Assembly: GCF_036417845.1 (NCBI RefSeq)
Contig: NC_089978.1
Location: 138,936,288 to 139,000,287, forward strand
Length of the DNA stretch: 64,000 nucleotides
Direction: 5' to 3'
From: Apteryx mantelli
Lineage: Eukaryota > Chordata > Aves > Apterygiformes > Apterygidae
Below the pieces are notes generated by a model, which was not told where the DNA came from, did not search any database, and saw nothing but the letters and a program-made list of their open reading frames with translations. The position numbers were made by a program, and so were the translations under genes. Every line of letters starts with the position of its first letter. Position 1 is the first letter of the stretch. Below, piece by piece: positions 51,501 through 64,000 of the stretch.

Positions 51501-53103
51501 TCTGCAAACAGGGGTAATTTGTAGTTTTACCTTCTGTTGATCCTGCACTTTTCCAACCGTGATTATTCTGCTCCTGGATTATCCTGCCTCTTGCCCTTTG
51601 GATTATACCTCCTGCTCACTTCCTCCCTTCACTTTTATCCCACAGGACATTTGATGGTGGTAACAGTCATTAGTACAAAGCAGTAAGCAAGAGGGCCATC
51701 CTGCTACAGATGTGATTAGTGCTAGGAATTCCTCAGGTCCCTCCCTTCAGTTTTGGATAAATGTGTTGCTATAGTTGGTTATATTTAAAGTTGACATAGG
51801 AATAGATGTTGCTAGATAAGCCACTGGGCACCTCTGGTGCAAATCAGTAATAATTCTCTTCTCAGGAGAGTAACAATTCTACCCATCTCAATTTTTTTGA
51901 GGAAGCCAATTTAGAGATAAACATTGATGAAATATGTGGTCTCTACACTCTGGTCATGTCTCCAGCCCAATCTCAGCAGTGTTGTGTGCTTCCTATAGGT
52001 GATGTGCACAATAAAACCTTGCAGCTGTCCTCACCAGCAAACAGCTGCGTGACAAATACTCCTATCTAGGGTTGCAGTTTGTGTGCAGATAGTGGAGAAA
52101 GAGGTACTGTTTAAATATGCTAGATCAGTGGACAGCACAGATATCTAAAAGTCTGAGGTGTGTAGAGCGAGGAGGGGGCAGTAAGGTTAAAAATGCCCCG
52201 CTTTGTACAGTAGCACTTCACTGATGGTATCCTAGCAGTTGGTAATCCCCCCCAAAAGTCTCAAAAATCCATACCAGGGTTTTCTTTGCTCCCTCCAGAG
52301 TTGGTAGGGATTACTTAGATTCTACCATACTTAATTCTCTCAAGCAAGCTCAACACAATTTTAAATGTCTTCCACCTCTTCTCTCTCTCCCTCCTCCCTG
52401 TTTAATTGTAAGTAGAAATGCATGTGATTTGAGAGGGAACAGCTGAAAGTGATTTGAATTATTTAAGCGGTACAAGCCTTACAGTTTATTTTTTCTCTCT
52501 TGTTTAAAATTATTTGAAAATCTGAGGGTTGTAATTGAGGGAAGGCTTTAATGTGAAGTTGCAGAGCAATTTTTATGATATTCTTACTCCAGAAAACACT
52601 GTAATTTTCAAGGCAGTGCTGCATAGTAGGATTATTTAAAGACAAGAAAAGTTAATGTGAAATTGCATGTTGTTATTATTATCTTATTATTATACAATTA
52701 AATTTTGGAATGCTTTAATTAGGGAATGTAATCTTTAGTGTGCTGGGAAATTCCAGCCATGCAAGAAAATTGATGAAAAGAAATGATCAGTCTGGCGAGT
52801 GACAGAGATTGTTCTGGGGAGAGACACCTTCTAGATAAGCTGAGCCACTGTGCCTTGAAGGAGACAAGATTCCCATGAGCAAAGGGAAGAGCAGAAGTCT
52901 ATAGCGGAGAAGTTAAGGCATTCACCTAGGGATGAAGGAGAAAGGGATGTTTGCTCTCAGGTCTGTTTCTGCATGACAGCTATCAGGCAAAATATCTATG
53001 CCCTATCACTTAGGACCATGTTTTAAAAGTCTGCTCAGTGCTTTGAAAGAAAAGATATAGGTACCTGTCTTAGGAGAATGTGCCAAACTGTGGATCCCAA
53101 GCA

Positions 53104-53157
53104 GACACTGGCATCTTCTTGCAGCCTGAGTGGGTAAGTCCCAGTAAGCAGCAAAAT
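53104..53157 (+). repeat. Direct repeat, copy 1
   Basis: Starting gacactggcatcttcttgca and ending cagtaagcagcaaaat, this segment is about 87% identical to 54505-54559, counted by eye with one gap. The pair may be two insertions of the same old dispersed element or a local duplication. Confidence 0.6.
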
Positions 53158-54504
53158 TTCATTCATATTCCTGCATACCACTTTCCTCAATTTTCTACAC
53201 TTTTCTCATCTCCAAATGACCCCCTCCTTGACTGAAGGAGGGGGTTCTGCCTTTATTGGTTCAAATGTCAGTGTGTTCAATGTTCAGAGATGCCCCAAAC
53301 CTCCTTGTGTGCAAAAGGTAGCAAAGGCGTTTCGGTCAGTGTTTTGTGCTCTGGAACCGAGAACTGCATTGATTCTTCAGTTGCTCTGTCCTGGGGACCG
53401 CCAAAACACAGATGAGCACTGTGAGCTGTGCGTAGCTTGCTCATGTACCATACTTGAAACAGATAAACTACTATAGAAGTGCTAATTATTATTATTATTA
53501 TTAAACATTGAAAAAAAGTTATGTATTATTAGAAACTAGTATTTTTAACTTGCTCTCATAGATTTATTTCTGTTTCGTGCAGAATTAATTTGGCAGCTTA
53601 ATAGAATGTTCAGAAGCTTATCCTGTTTTTTTATTTGTTTGTTTTGGGGGGTTGTTTTCAGTATCTCCAAATTTCAGCCATCTTCCTGACATTCTGAATT
53701 GCAATTGTCTTAGGCAGGCACTGGAAAAATACCAAGGGATGTAAGAAGAACCAGGTATACTGATAAAGGAGCGGAAGCTGAGAACCATATAGTTTTGGAG
53801 CACGAAGCGAAATCTCTCTGGAAGGCTTCGAAACACCATGCATTTCACAACAGAATTTGCACGGCTTCATGTGAATGGAAAACAGGGTAGGTCCTGCTCT
53901 TAATAAGAAAACTGGCTATTCCACTGAGGAGGAGGCAGGAATTCTCCTGGACATCCTGACTACATCTGTATTGGCAAATGAAATGTGCCCAGGACCGTTC
54001 TGTGGCACTGAGACCACCTGGCATACAACAGCCTGTGTTCCTAATGTTAGATTATCTTTCCCTTCAAAGCAAGGTGGCCAGAGGCAAACTGCCTAATAGG
54101 CACAGTTCCTGGCTTCTGCCTGTTCCCAGATTGTGCCTAGGTAGAGAGCTATCCAGTACAGACTGCAAGTGTTCCTAGGACCCTTTAACAATATAGATGA
54201 TTGTGATTAATTGCTCAGGAATGTTCCCTTGAACTGTTTAATTGAAAAGAGTAGATACAACTTCAGTTTCTCTCAGCCACAGCTATTCACGTTGAGGGCT
54301 GAGGATTGTGCCTTGTACACTGGCAATGAGGCTGCCCTGCTCGGTTGCTACATGGCATCTTGCTTTCAGGCTTATAGCTAAAAAGATGGAGGTGGGAACA
54401 ATTTCTTGGCATATCCTAGAAGCTTTACGTATTACCTCTGCTGGTACCTTCTGACCTTACACAGTGATCGGTTCCCATTGATTGAGCAGAAGTATTTCTG
54501 CAAT

Positions 54505-54559
54505 GACACTGGCATCTTCCTGCAGACCTGAGTAATTAAGTCCCTGTAAGTAGCAAAAT
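54505..54559 (+). repeat. Direct repeat, copy 2
   Basis: Partner of 53104-53157, 1.4 kb away in the same orientation. The similarity stops abruptly at an AT-rich tract after 54560 and at 54505 on the left side. Confidence 0.6.
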
Positions 54560-57500
54560 AATGATCTAATAATAAAATAAAATAAAAAATGATCTAATAA
54601 AGTAATGGTCCAATTATGCATCCACCTATACTCATGCATATGCAGTTCTACCAAAAGTCACCACACAAAGCCCCCAGCTTTCTGAGTGCAAATGGAAGAG
54701 CACTGGTGAATCTGACAGTGAGAGTAGGATTTTGTCTGCTTGACCCTCCTGTTTGCACAGCCTTACCATTGGCTATACATTGTGTTTCAACCACAGTATC
54801 TTGTGGATTGTGATATAATTAAGGTCCTGGTGGCCAAGTACTTCCTCTGTTCTTGCAGTTAAGTGTGTTGCGCTGGAAAATAATTGAAAATTTAAATGAA
54901 AAAAAGAGGAAGAGAGAGTGGGAGATGGGGAGGGGGGATACACTCCTACCTACATGCAAAGAAATTCAGGCAGGATGAGAACTGGAAAGATCCCAGTGTC
55001 ACCAACTTCCTTCCCAAAGAGATGGTCAGTCACACATAAATGATTCTCTGCAGATGTTTGCTTGGCCTGACATTAGGAAGGCATTTCTCTGTCAGTCCAT
55101 TGTGTTTATGCTGTGGCTTAGTTTTTTGTTTTTTTTTTTCTCCCTTTGCTTATATGTTGAGAGGATGATTTGGTCCTAAATTGATTGCAACTTGACAAGG
55201 AAGTAAGGAAGGGTCAAAACAAATATGTACTTTATGGGCATTGTTAGCTTCCAAATGACTTTGTCTTCTCTAAATTTGTGTGAGATAACCTCAGGGAAAT
55301 GCCAAGTAAGGACTGATCTGAAAGCATCACTAAGTTTCCCTTGCAATGCATTGGGATTTTGGTTGTAATACTGGAAGCAGAACTATTACGAGAGCATGTA
55401 ACTACATCACTGTTTCCAGTGCTGTAGGAACTGTGGGCCAGCCAGTAAGGGCAGGAAGTGGACCATCACTAGAGTTTTTCTGCAGCTCCAAGGGAAATAT
55501 GCTGTCAACAGTTGCTCTGTTGTGATCTCCAAGGAATGAAATATTAGTTAAGTTCTGTCAGACTAAGAAGTGAGAGTGAATGTCTGGAAGTAAATTCCCA
55601 CTTGAAATCCTGTTTGACACTGTAGTTCAGGGATCTCAGCAGCTTTAACTGCAGTAATTTATGAAGTTAATGCCTTCAGTCACCCCAACAAGTGGGTGAG
55701 AAGCAAGTCCCTCTGAAGGAAGCACTAAGGACAGGTAAATATATCAAGGAAATTTCATATTTTAGGGTTTGTAGAAACAAAAGTTCCATATGATCTGCTG
55801 CTGAACATAGTACTTCTAATGACTCAGTTTTCGCCTTTGTCTCATTCATCTGACAGAAATTGGTACCATCCTAGGACAAGGATGGTATAGACAAGACTTC
55901 TGAGTGCTGAAGGCCTTTTTGATGATGGCAATTTAAGCAAATATTCTGAGCTGTGGAATTTGCTAGCTGAGGAGTTTCTGCTGCAGAGTGGGTTGCCTCC
56001 AGCAGATGACTGGGCAAAAATACTTAGGGTGGGAATCATGTCTTATGTGACTGCAGCAAAAACCGTCAGAATTTGGGGTCTGGAAAGCTGAGATCCATCA
56101 CTGGATCAAACTGAACATCATCAAACTGGAAAGTTTGATGAAATCTTTCATGTCAGTGCATCATCCTCTTTAAGGTCTATTTCAACAATGAGTAATGTCA
56201 AAGACTCTATCACATTTAGGAACTATTCAATATTTAGAGACAGGAAACATACTCAGAATGGATGTTTCCTGAAAAGGCATGTAGATTTACAAGGAAGAAA
56301 AACTATGATTTAAGAGCCAAACACATCTTGGAAGTAAGTGAACAAAATTACCATTGGACCCAGTATGGGGCTGGGGTCTTTCTATTGATTTCCCCTGGAG
56401 AGAGATGTTTTAAATACATTATTGCAGTGAACATGGGCAGTGCAGTATATGTTTAAATTAATTCAGGAGCATGTCCTCCTCTCTGTTCACTCTGTAATTA
56501 TGGATTAATATTACTGAAGTCAGGAATCCTGCTCAGATAGACTTGAGGATTGCAGTCATGTCCTCTGTTTTCACTTGAGTCTTGACAGACCTAAATAAGT
56601 AGGGATCTCTCTTACAGTGATAGCATTCAGGGGGCATATCCTGAGGGGAGAAGAGAGTGTAGAGATAAAATGCTGAATATGACCCAAACTCGGCTTGCAA
56701 AATGGCGAGGTAGCATGTCTTTTATGTCTACACTTGTTTCCCAGGCAAAGCAGGTGATTCTGGGAAGGTGTGTGAAGGGTCCAAATTTGGAAGAGAAAAT
56801 AATTCGAGGCTGATGACTGGAACAAAATGCTCAAGCCAGAATGCTTCCTCCCTGGCGGAACTCTCCCACAGCCTGATGTAGTCTTGTTTAGCAGTCTGGT
56901 TTTAATTCCAGGATTGCGAAGTAAGCATGGCTCTTAAGACTCTGCCTAGGACTTTTTTTGTCTGCTCTTTGGTAATGAACCCAAATATATAGGAATCATG
57001 CCTGACTAAATACCTTACATACCATCCACTCCTCATCCCTGAAACCCATACCATTGTCTTGCCTGACTTTTCTAATTGAATTGTTGGGGGTGTAAAATCA
57101 CAGTGTAAAATTTCCTCATGTTATTTGCATAAAGTTTAGAGACAGGAGCCAATGAAACATACTTTGAATTTGTTTTCCTTTTTAGACGGAGTTTGCATTT
57201 TGGTTCTTTCTTTTTTCTCCACCCCAGGCTAACTAATGTACGTCTGATGTCAGGCTTCCCAGATGAGAATGGTTAGACTGGCGTTGACATTTTTAGAAAT
57301 ATGTGCGAATGGAAAAATATCCTGGGAGTGCTGCCAATGGCTGATTCTGTGAAGTTTTAGAGTCTCTGTTGAATAGGAAACAGGAGCCAGGTACATTTAC
57401 TGAAAAGAAGCCTTACTCACAAAGTGTGTCCACTCGGGTGTGTGTAATGCATGCCTTCTCAATTTATGAAAAGGACAGGAGGGAATTCCAGCAGGTTCTG

Positions 57501-59664
57501 ACTCAGTTAGGATGCATTCAATTCCCCTTTCTGACCAGATGATAAGCAGCCAATTTTGTGTCTCTTTCTCAGAGGGAGGAACAGTTACAGCAATAGGTCC
57601 TGGCAAAAAGAGGATTTTCCAAGGTTTAACTGTGATAGCAGCAAAAAAAAAGTGGTTCAGACAAATCTCTTGCCCTGATTCATGTCTGTTCCTTCCAGTT
57701 TGATGCTGATGTGACAGGGACAAAAGGGCACAGAGCTGAGCTGATATGCTCAGAATCAAGCCTGCAGCTTTCCATTTTGGAGGGAGATGGTAGAGTTTGG
57801 GGGATGAGTGCAGCTGATTAATAATGCTATGAACGTCAGTAACTTTTATAGGCTTTGCAGTGCGCTCATTTTAACTGCCTCATCAGAGTAAATGCCTTGT
57901 TAACAGATGGTTGCATTTCATGCCATGCAGGTCAAATGCTGCTCCCAGAGATTAGCATTGCACCATCCACTTTACTACAGCATTGCAGAGAAGCAGCCCA
58001 CCCTAAGTGAAGAGGGTCGCACATGGGTTAAACCAGTGCCAGACATGCTCTAAGGGAGCGATATCAATGCTCTCTGAAAACAGATTGGCTACATCTATAT
58101 CCAGGGCTACAGCCGGCTCCCGCTGAGCTGTTGGCTCCGTGGAGTTTGGATCTCAGTGTGAGCCTGGAGCCAGGAGCTGGTGGAAAGGCAAAACAGCGCT
58201 CAGTGAGTAGCAGGACCTTGCTGCTCCAGCTGGACTCTGTGCTCAGCCTAAGCTGCTGAATGACAGTGTCTTGCTGCGTCCAGAGTGCTCTTTTTCAGTA
58301 TCACCTCTCTTCTGCCTACTTTATGCTTGCCTGCAGACGAGTCTGTGTGGCTGCGACTGTGCCCGGTGCCGCATGCTGGCCTCCATGCTGTGGAGTGCAT
58401 GATCTGACCTTGACAGGGTGCTCCAGGCAGGCTCATGTCATGGATGGCCCCCACACTGTGACACAGTGGCTTAATGGTGGCCCTAGAAGGAAGTCTAGAT
58501 GCAGCTATTTGGGCACATCATTTGGTGGTGGGGTTGTTCTGTAACTGCTGTGCAGGGCACCACAGAAACAGATTATGTTGGCTTTGCACAAAGCAGGATG
58601 TTGAACTGAACTGGATTTGCTCTGATTCTTTGTAGAAGGATTTGGTGGTTTCGCAGGGAAACAAGGTTGAGGTTTTTTTTCAGTCACTCTATTTTGTTCA
58701 TCAATAACTTTTGAACTTGTCCAATTTCAACCAAATTTGGCAAAAAGGACACCAGGCTTGACAAAAATATGTTCTTACAACTTTTGTAAAGGTAGCAGTT
58801 GCACAGAGGAAAGAAAGATCTAAATTAATACCCCTCTTCTTATGTACAAGTTATGACATTAGCTCCCCTAAACTCTTAGTCTACCAATACAGGAAAGATA
58901 TTATGAATGAAATACATTATAAACCAGGTTATATTCACAGACTTCCTCTCTGAAGTGTAGCAAATACTGATTAGATGGGGTTTACAGAATAACAGCGAGA
59001 AGCAGACTTGTGTTTAGAAATATGACAGTTAATGGCTTGTGTAGATAGATATATAGGGAGTTCCTTCTAGCAGTACTTTCCAAACAGTTTTGAGACTTCT
59101 ACCTTGCTCCAATGTCTGTTGTAACTGAGAGGGGGAGAGAGAGAGATACTCCCCTTGACTTCAGTGAGTTTAGGGTCAGATTCATCGAGGTCCATCTCAT
59201 GCCACCCTGGTGTTTTACAACTTAAGGAAGCAAAGTGAGTAACTTAAGGTTCGTGTTCTTTGCTGCTGCACTGAAGTGGAGAGATTGGAGGGGTAGGAGG
59301 AATGGAGGGGAGAATTTACGAGAAGACCGGCTCTTTACTATTACACTTTAAATAGAGTGGCTTTAAGTAGATTGGCTTGCGTGCTCCTTAGCAGCCCGGC
59401 ACAGCAGCAGTGTCACCTGCAGACCCTTTATTTCCTGGAACTGAGTAATTGCTCATCCTATTTGCTTTTCTAAGCATAAAGCACCCTACAGAGCATTGGT
59501 TGATTCCTCTTTACTCACCCACCAACTATCCCTATTTGTAATGTCCACTGGTGGCATTTGCTGTAGGACCTTCTGGCCTACTTAGAGTATGAAGGGAGAG
59601 AAAAGAGGAGCAGACTACTGTGCTGTGTTTAAGACAACCTAAAAAGCACAACTGAGCCCTAAAC

Positions 59665-59755
59665 TCCTTGCCCAGGATCACACAGTGCCTGGATGTGGTA
59701 CAGAGGGCACATTTCCTGATTGGGAAGCTAATACCGTAATCTTAAGGATCATGTG
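59665..59755 (+). repeat. MIR-like SINE relic
   Basis: The blocks 'ccttgcccaggatcacacag', 'tgcctggatgtggtacagag' and 'ggcacatttcctgattgg' follow the MIR 3' order (...cttgcccaaggtcacacagc..., ...ggcagagccgggattc...). This is the clearest of the MIR-like relics in the window. Confidence 0.55.
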
Positions 59756-62363
59756 GTCACACTTTTTTCCCTCATGTTTTACATCCTTCAGGTACTGGTT
59801 CTCTCATCCTCTCCTCATGGTGAGAGGTGTGAGCAGTGAAGAATCTGAGGTTTTTGAAAAGGAAATATAGATACACATGCATTAGCAATATGTGATGTCT
59901 GAGAAGGCAGGTCAGAAAGAGCATCTTAAAGTTTGTTCTTTATCCTCCAAACTTTGGCCCAGCCCAGAAGGAAGTGTTATTTCCTGCTCTTTTATGGTAG
60001 GAGGTTTTGCTGTGTGTGAGGAAGAGATTCACTGACTGTAACCATCAACTTAGAGCTCTTAGTTGATTTTCTGAATACTTTGGGCCAAAGTTATTGATCA
60101 TCCTGAAGGCAGAGCACTTAAACTTGATAGCTTCGCGTATGGAAAAATCTGTTTGGGGGTTAAAAGGCATGTTTGATCTGCTGCCATTGTTAAAAAAGAC
60201 TGCAGCAATTTGTCATAAATATAGTGAAGGATTTCTTCAGGTATCTGTTAAAACATGAACACCAGATCAGACACTAGCAACAATTCTAGCTTTTTATCGT
60301 GCAAAGAAGGCAGAATCTGTAATAATCAGAAAATAAACTGAAAGAGCCCCATATTTAAAATCTGATTTTTAAGTTAATCTTACGATGTTGTGGAGTCTGA
60401 CTCATTACTATTGAATACTCAGCCTGTCCTGTTCTGTGAAAAAGCAGCCTTATTCTGAATGGTAAGAACCACTGCAGAAGGGCTGCAGAAGAGGGGCAGA
60501 GGCCCAAAATGCCTGGCTTTGTGTCCAGTGCGGACTTCCAAGTTCTAGAAAAACCTTCGGTAAAAGTTTGTGCATGATTTTGTTTCCCTTTATATTCCAT
60601 CACTGCAGAATAAATAGAGGGGAGTCTGCTGCAAACCAAGTAGAGCAGAACCTGCCATTTTCTCTTGACCATTTTGAAATAGTCTGCTACAATAGCCCAA
60701 GAATGGCACACAGGCAATTTGTGAAATCATTTTGCATGAAAGGTTTTCAGAAAGCTTCCTCAAAAGCTACCTACAAATTATTAACTCACACTTGAGGACC
60801 AGCTGCTTAGTGGCTTTTCAAGATAATGCTATAAGCCCACAGACTAAAACCAGGGACTGTCTTAGAAAAGCATCTTTTACAGAAAAAAAGCCGAATCCCC
60901 ACATAATTGGGCTTTACCTTTTGTTTTTCCCCAAGGTGATAAATCATAAGATATTTGGGGACGGAAGTGTATGTGGGGCATTGCCACAAAATGTATATGT
61001 TCTGAGAATCATCTCTAAGTTTCTATGGCACAGTTTTGCATATTTTGGTGACGACTACATTTGTTTGGGGAAAAGGCAATGTCTGTAACAGGGACCTTAC
61101 TATTGCTCTTCAGACCTTACAGTCAGGATGTTACAACAATTTTCCTGCTGTAAAGAAAGACCAGGCATTGAAGGTTTTTTTTTTTTTTTAAGCTGTAAGG
61201 TGGGAACACTTGGGAAACTTAATCTGAATGAAGAAAAGGCTGGATTTGAAGTGTGAGGATTTCAAATGCAGCAAAATCCTCTATAAATAGTCACATCTGG
61301 AATAAAGGTAGGCCTGACTCAGTGTAATTTAGTCCACTTTGGAATATGAAAACAAATTAAAACTATATTCTTTTCAAGCAGAATGACTATGAAAGGACTT
61401 GGTCTGGTTGAACTAACCAGACTAAACATGGCCTTTCTGTAAGTAGACAATCCCCAATTTTAAAAGTCATCTGATCACTCAGGAAAGATATTGGAAGTCA
61501 TTGATAGGGAGACGTGCCATCACTATAATTTGCTGCAAAGAGCATAATTCTTTAAGGTGCTGAGCATTTTTTTTAGGTGCAAAGTTCCTTTTGTCACCTG
61601 TGGGTGTTGAAGGCAAATGGTATCTCTCAGGATGAGTTCAGTATCTTGAAGAATCAGACCTAGAGAAGCATTGAGAATGACCTGTACTGCCTGATGGGCA
61701 GATAACACCATACCTCTCCTCTCCATTCATTACCCATGAAATGTGAGTAATTTAATCTTATAAGACATGAAAAATTCTTTACTGTTCCTAACTGCAAAAC
61801 TTACCAACGACTAGAACTTGATTTGAGTTGTGTTTGGACACCAAAGAACTCATCCTCTGCTATAGAACTGAATGGGGATTTTGCTACAGGTTTCAACAGA
61901 TGTAGGATCAGGAGCTACTCCTGCTGCTGTCAGGAACCTTTTCCAGTGACTGTTGGAGAGAGTAGGAATGTGTCTGAGCTTTGCTGTGGGCTGGTGAAAA
62001 AAAGCACAATGAAAGCACTTTGAAAAAGGTTGGGGATGTGATAATTATTATGCACTGTCAGCTCTGAACCTAAACTGTGATTCAGTCTGTTTCTGTGCTC
62101 TCTAGAAAGGCATCACACAGCATTATATAAGGCTGGGTGTCACCATCAGTGTGTAATGCTTAACCTGGAAAAAAGGGAACTGCAGAAGGTAGACAGAATT
62201 TGAAGCAAGTGGGACTTCGGACTTTCCTTCGGGAAAATGTATCTGAGGGGTTACAAATGACAATCTGATATTGAAAGGCCTTCTATAACATCACAGCATG
62301 CTGCACTGATGCATGGGGATGAGTGTTTAAAAAGGTAGCTGGAATAGCAATCTATTCCATGTT

Positions 62364-62398
62364 TTCTTTCTTTCTTTCTTTCTTTCTTTTTTTTTTAA
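62364..62398. repeat. (CTTT)n microsatellite with T-run
   Basis: About six CTTT units are followed by a run of T. It borders the antisense CR1/L3-like segment. Confidence 0.85.
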
Positions 62399-62399
62399 C

Positions 62400-63080
62400 T
62401 CTGGATAATCTGAATGTTCCCATCAATGACCTATCCCTTTTGAATCTAGTTAAGTTCTTGTCTGGGAAAATTTTCTCCAGCACTAAGTTCCACAGTTTAA
62501 TTATATGCTGTGTAGAAAAGTTTTTCCTTTTCCTTTTTTTAAATTTCCTGCCTTACATTTTATTGACTGTATCTGGGATTTTTTTATCAGATGAAAAAAA
62601 ACTCATTCTATGTGTGACTGAAGTGGAACATAAGTCTGAAGTGGTTGCTGCCAAGCCCCCTGGATGTTCACTGTGGCCAGGGTTAGGTTCATTCAGATTT
62701 AGATGCTAATGAACATTCTGGCTAGTTCCTCTTTAAACTGATTGTGTTTTTTTTTTTTCACATACATTCGCATACATTTATATACATATTTCAGCATGTA
62801 TATAAACATTTAGATCCCTGTAATGCATGTAAGTATTTTTCCTTTCCAAATTATATAGCTGCCAATTTCATTGGCCATTTTGTTGTGTATTCATCTAGCT
62901 CTTTCCTCTTTCTCTGAAGTTCCTCAAAATTCCTTTTTATCCTGACTACTGTAAATAAATTGGGTATTTGCCAGCTTCTCTATCTCATCTCTACCTTTCC
63001 AGAGAAATTATATATATTCAGTGAAACAAGACCATTGAGGACCCTTGCTTAGCCTTCTCCCATGAGGACACCAGAGGTGT
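62400..63080 (-). mobile_element. Decayed CR1/L3-like LINE, antisense
   Basis: On the + strand, blocks such as 'ccatcaatgacctatccctt', 'gttccacagtttaattatat', 'gctgtgtagaaaagtttttc', 'tcctgccttacattttattg', then 'gcccattttgttg'-type and 'ccagcttctctatctcatct' sequence, 'caagaccattgagg' and 'ccttctcccatgaggacacc' follow the order of antisense CR1/L3 sequences common in amniotes. The element is very diverged and broken, so limits are approximate. Confidence 0.5.
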
Positions 63081-64000
63081 CAGTGATAGTTGACTTTAAG
63101 CAGGTGCAGACTTCACAGGAAGAAATGACTAACGCAGTCACTGGAAGACGGTCCTTTGAATATGGAATTGGATGTTATGATCTGCTGTGATTTAGTTGTT
63201 TTGATTTGGGGGCATTTGATTTTGGGTTCCTGTAGTTTCTAGGAGGCCAAGCTACTGGCGAGTGACGTAAGTTAAGAGGAATGACAGTGAATGATAAGGA
63301 CTCAATAGGGTACTAACTGTGTCCATTAGCCATTCTGGTGTCAATAACCTTGTTTGTGAGGAGATGTTCAAGTGTTATAGAGAAAGTATAACTGCATCTC
63401 TTGGCTGTAGATGTGTTGGACTCAACTGAAACATCCTTTTCCTCATTTTCAATTTGTGAATGGCCTGGTTCTTTGAACAACTACAAAAAAACGTGAGTGA
63501 GATTGGCTTATCAAGCTGTCATTCTAGTTTTGACAACCTCTATGAGGCTCAGAGAGACATCACCTCCTACGGGTTGTACCAACAGCTGTTGAATTTTTGT
63601 TCTGTCAGACTCAGCATTGCCTCACCAGCCTGAATTTACCCTTATTGACAGGTAGCTGGCAGCTGTAGGACCAGGAACATGACCTGGTATTACTTTATAT
63701 TGAGAGGGATCGTGGTGTTTCAGTAATCCCTGCCTTATTCTTAAGATACTGTGTTCCTGATCTTCCTTCCCAGCTCACAGAGAAAGAAGTATGCCCTCAT
63801 AGAGCCTCTGCAGAAGCAGGGGCAGATGAAAAATGATGCCACGGAATGATGGCTCTCATATCACTGAACATACCAGATCTGATCTGATTAAATTGAATGC
63901 ATGGAAATGGAATAGATAATCTAACCTTTATGGTGGCAGTTGAAGTGTGCAGTTTCAGTAATTGCTGGTATCTGTCTTAAAAACAATAGGCCCGGTCCTG
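63081..64000. other. Non-coding, nothing recognised
   Basis: The last 0.9 kb shows no open frame of interest, no splice-bounded exon I can support and no clear repeat. Confidence 0.6.

Larger units (their letters stand above)
47164..62394. other. Intergenic, no gene recognised
   Basis: No exon series or RNA gene is supported. It contains MIR-like relics (48.42-48.51 and 59.67-59.76 kb), a near-perfect 14-15-bp tandem duplication near 49607-49635, an ATT run at about 53487-53503, a pair of 55-bp direct repeats (53104 and 54505), AAAAT-type low complexity at 54560-54600, T-runs near 50309, 55128 and 61172, and a (CTTT)n tract at about 62364-62390. The open frames present are short and overlap each other on both strands. 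Confidence 0.55.

Noticed and set aside
52910..52990. tRNA-derived SINE-like start (aaggcattcacctaggga)
   Set aside because: It resembles an A-box region of sauropsid tRNA-SINEs, but no B-box or tail could be recognised.

Overview
This is vertebrate chromosomal DNA, most likely from an archelosaur (bird, crocodilian or turtle). Evidence for this is a long decayed CR1 LINE that ends in the CR1 octamer-type 3' terminus, antisense CR1 tails, faint MIR-like SINE relics, low gene density, introns with GT/AG borders, and one intronless voltage-gated potassium channel gene in a CpG island. I cannot fix the species from sequence alone.

Layout. 1-2781: 3' part of a dead CR1 element on the + strand. 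2782-25779: no recognisable gene, with a second CR1 tail (13.3-13.5 kb, - strand) and several MIR-like relics. 25780-33557: seven exons of a fatty-acid elongase (ELOVL family) gene on the + strand. I reconstructed it from short exons rather than from a long ORF. It carries a frameshift in exon 2, an in-frame stop and a lost splice donor in exon 3, and a degraded first family motif. Exons 4-7 are open and keep the catalytic histidine box. It reads as a unitary pseudogene. 33558-41340: non-coding, with a MIR-like relic near 37 kb. 41360-43916: CpG island, a perfect CRE with an adjacent TATA-like element, and the intact single-exon KCNA5 (Kv1.5) gene. 43917 to about 47.2 kb: probable 3'UTR and flank with a (CT)n microsatellite and two close AATAAA signals. 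47.2-64 kb: non-coding, with MIR-like relics, a pair of 55-bp direct repeats, and a decayed antisense CR1/L3-like segment at 62.4-63.1 kb.

How the genes relate. KCNA5 is the only intact gene seen. It makes a Shaker-type delayed rectifier subunit that tetramerises at the plasma membrane. The elongase relic lies 8.5 kb upstream on the same strand and would have acted in the ER in very-long-chain fatty acid synthesis. Nothing in the sequence links the two functionally. In human, KCNA5 sits in a KCNA6-KCNA1-KCNA5 cluster, and I know of no ELOVL gene there. The elongase remnant is therefore the most interesting object in the window.
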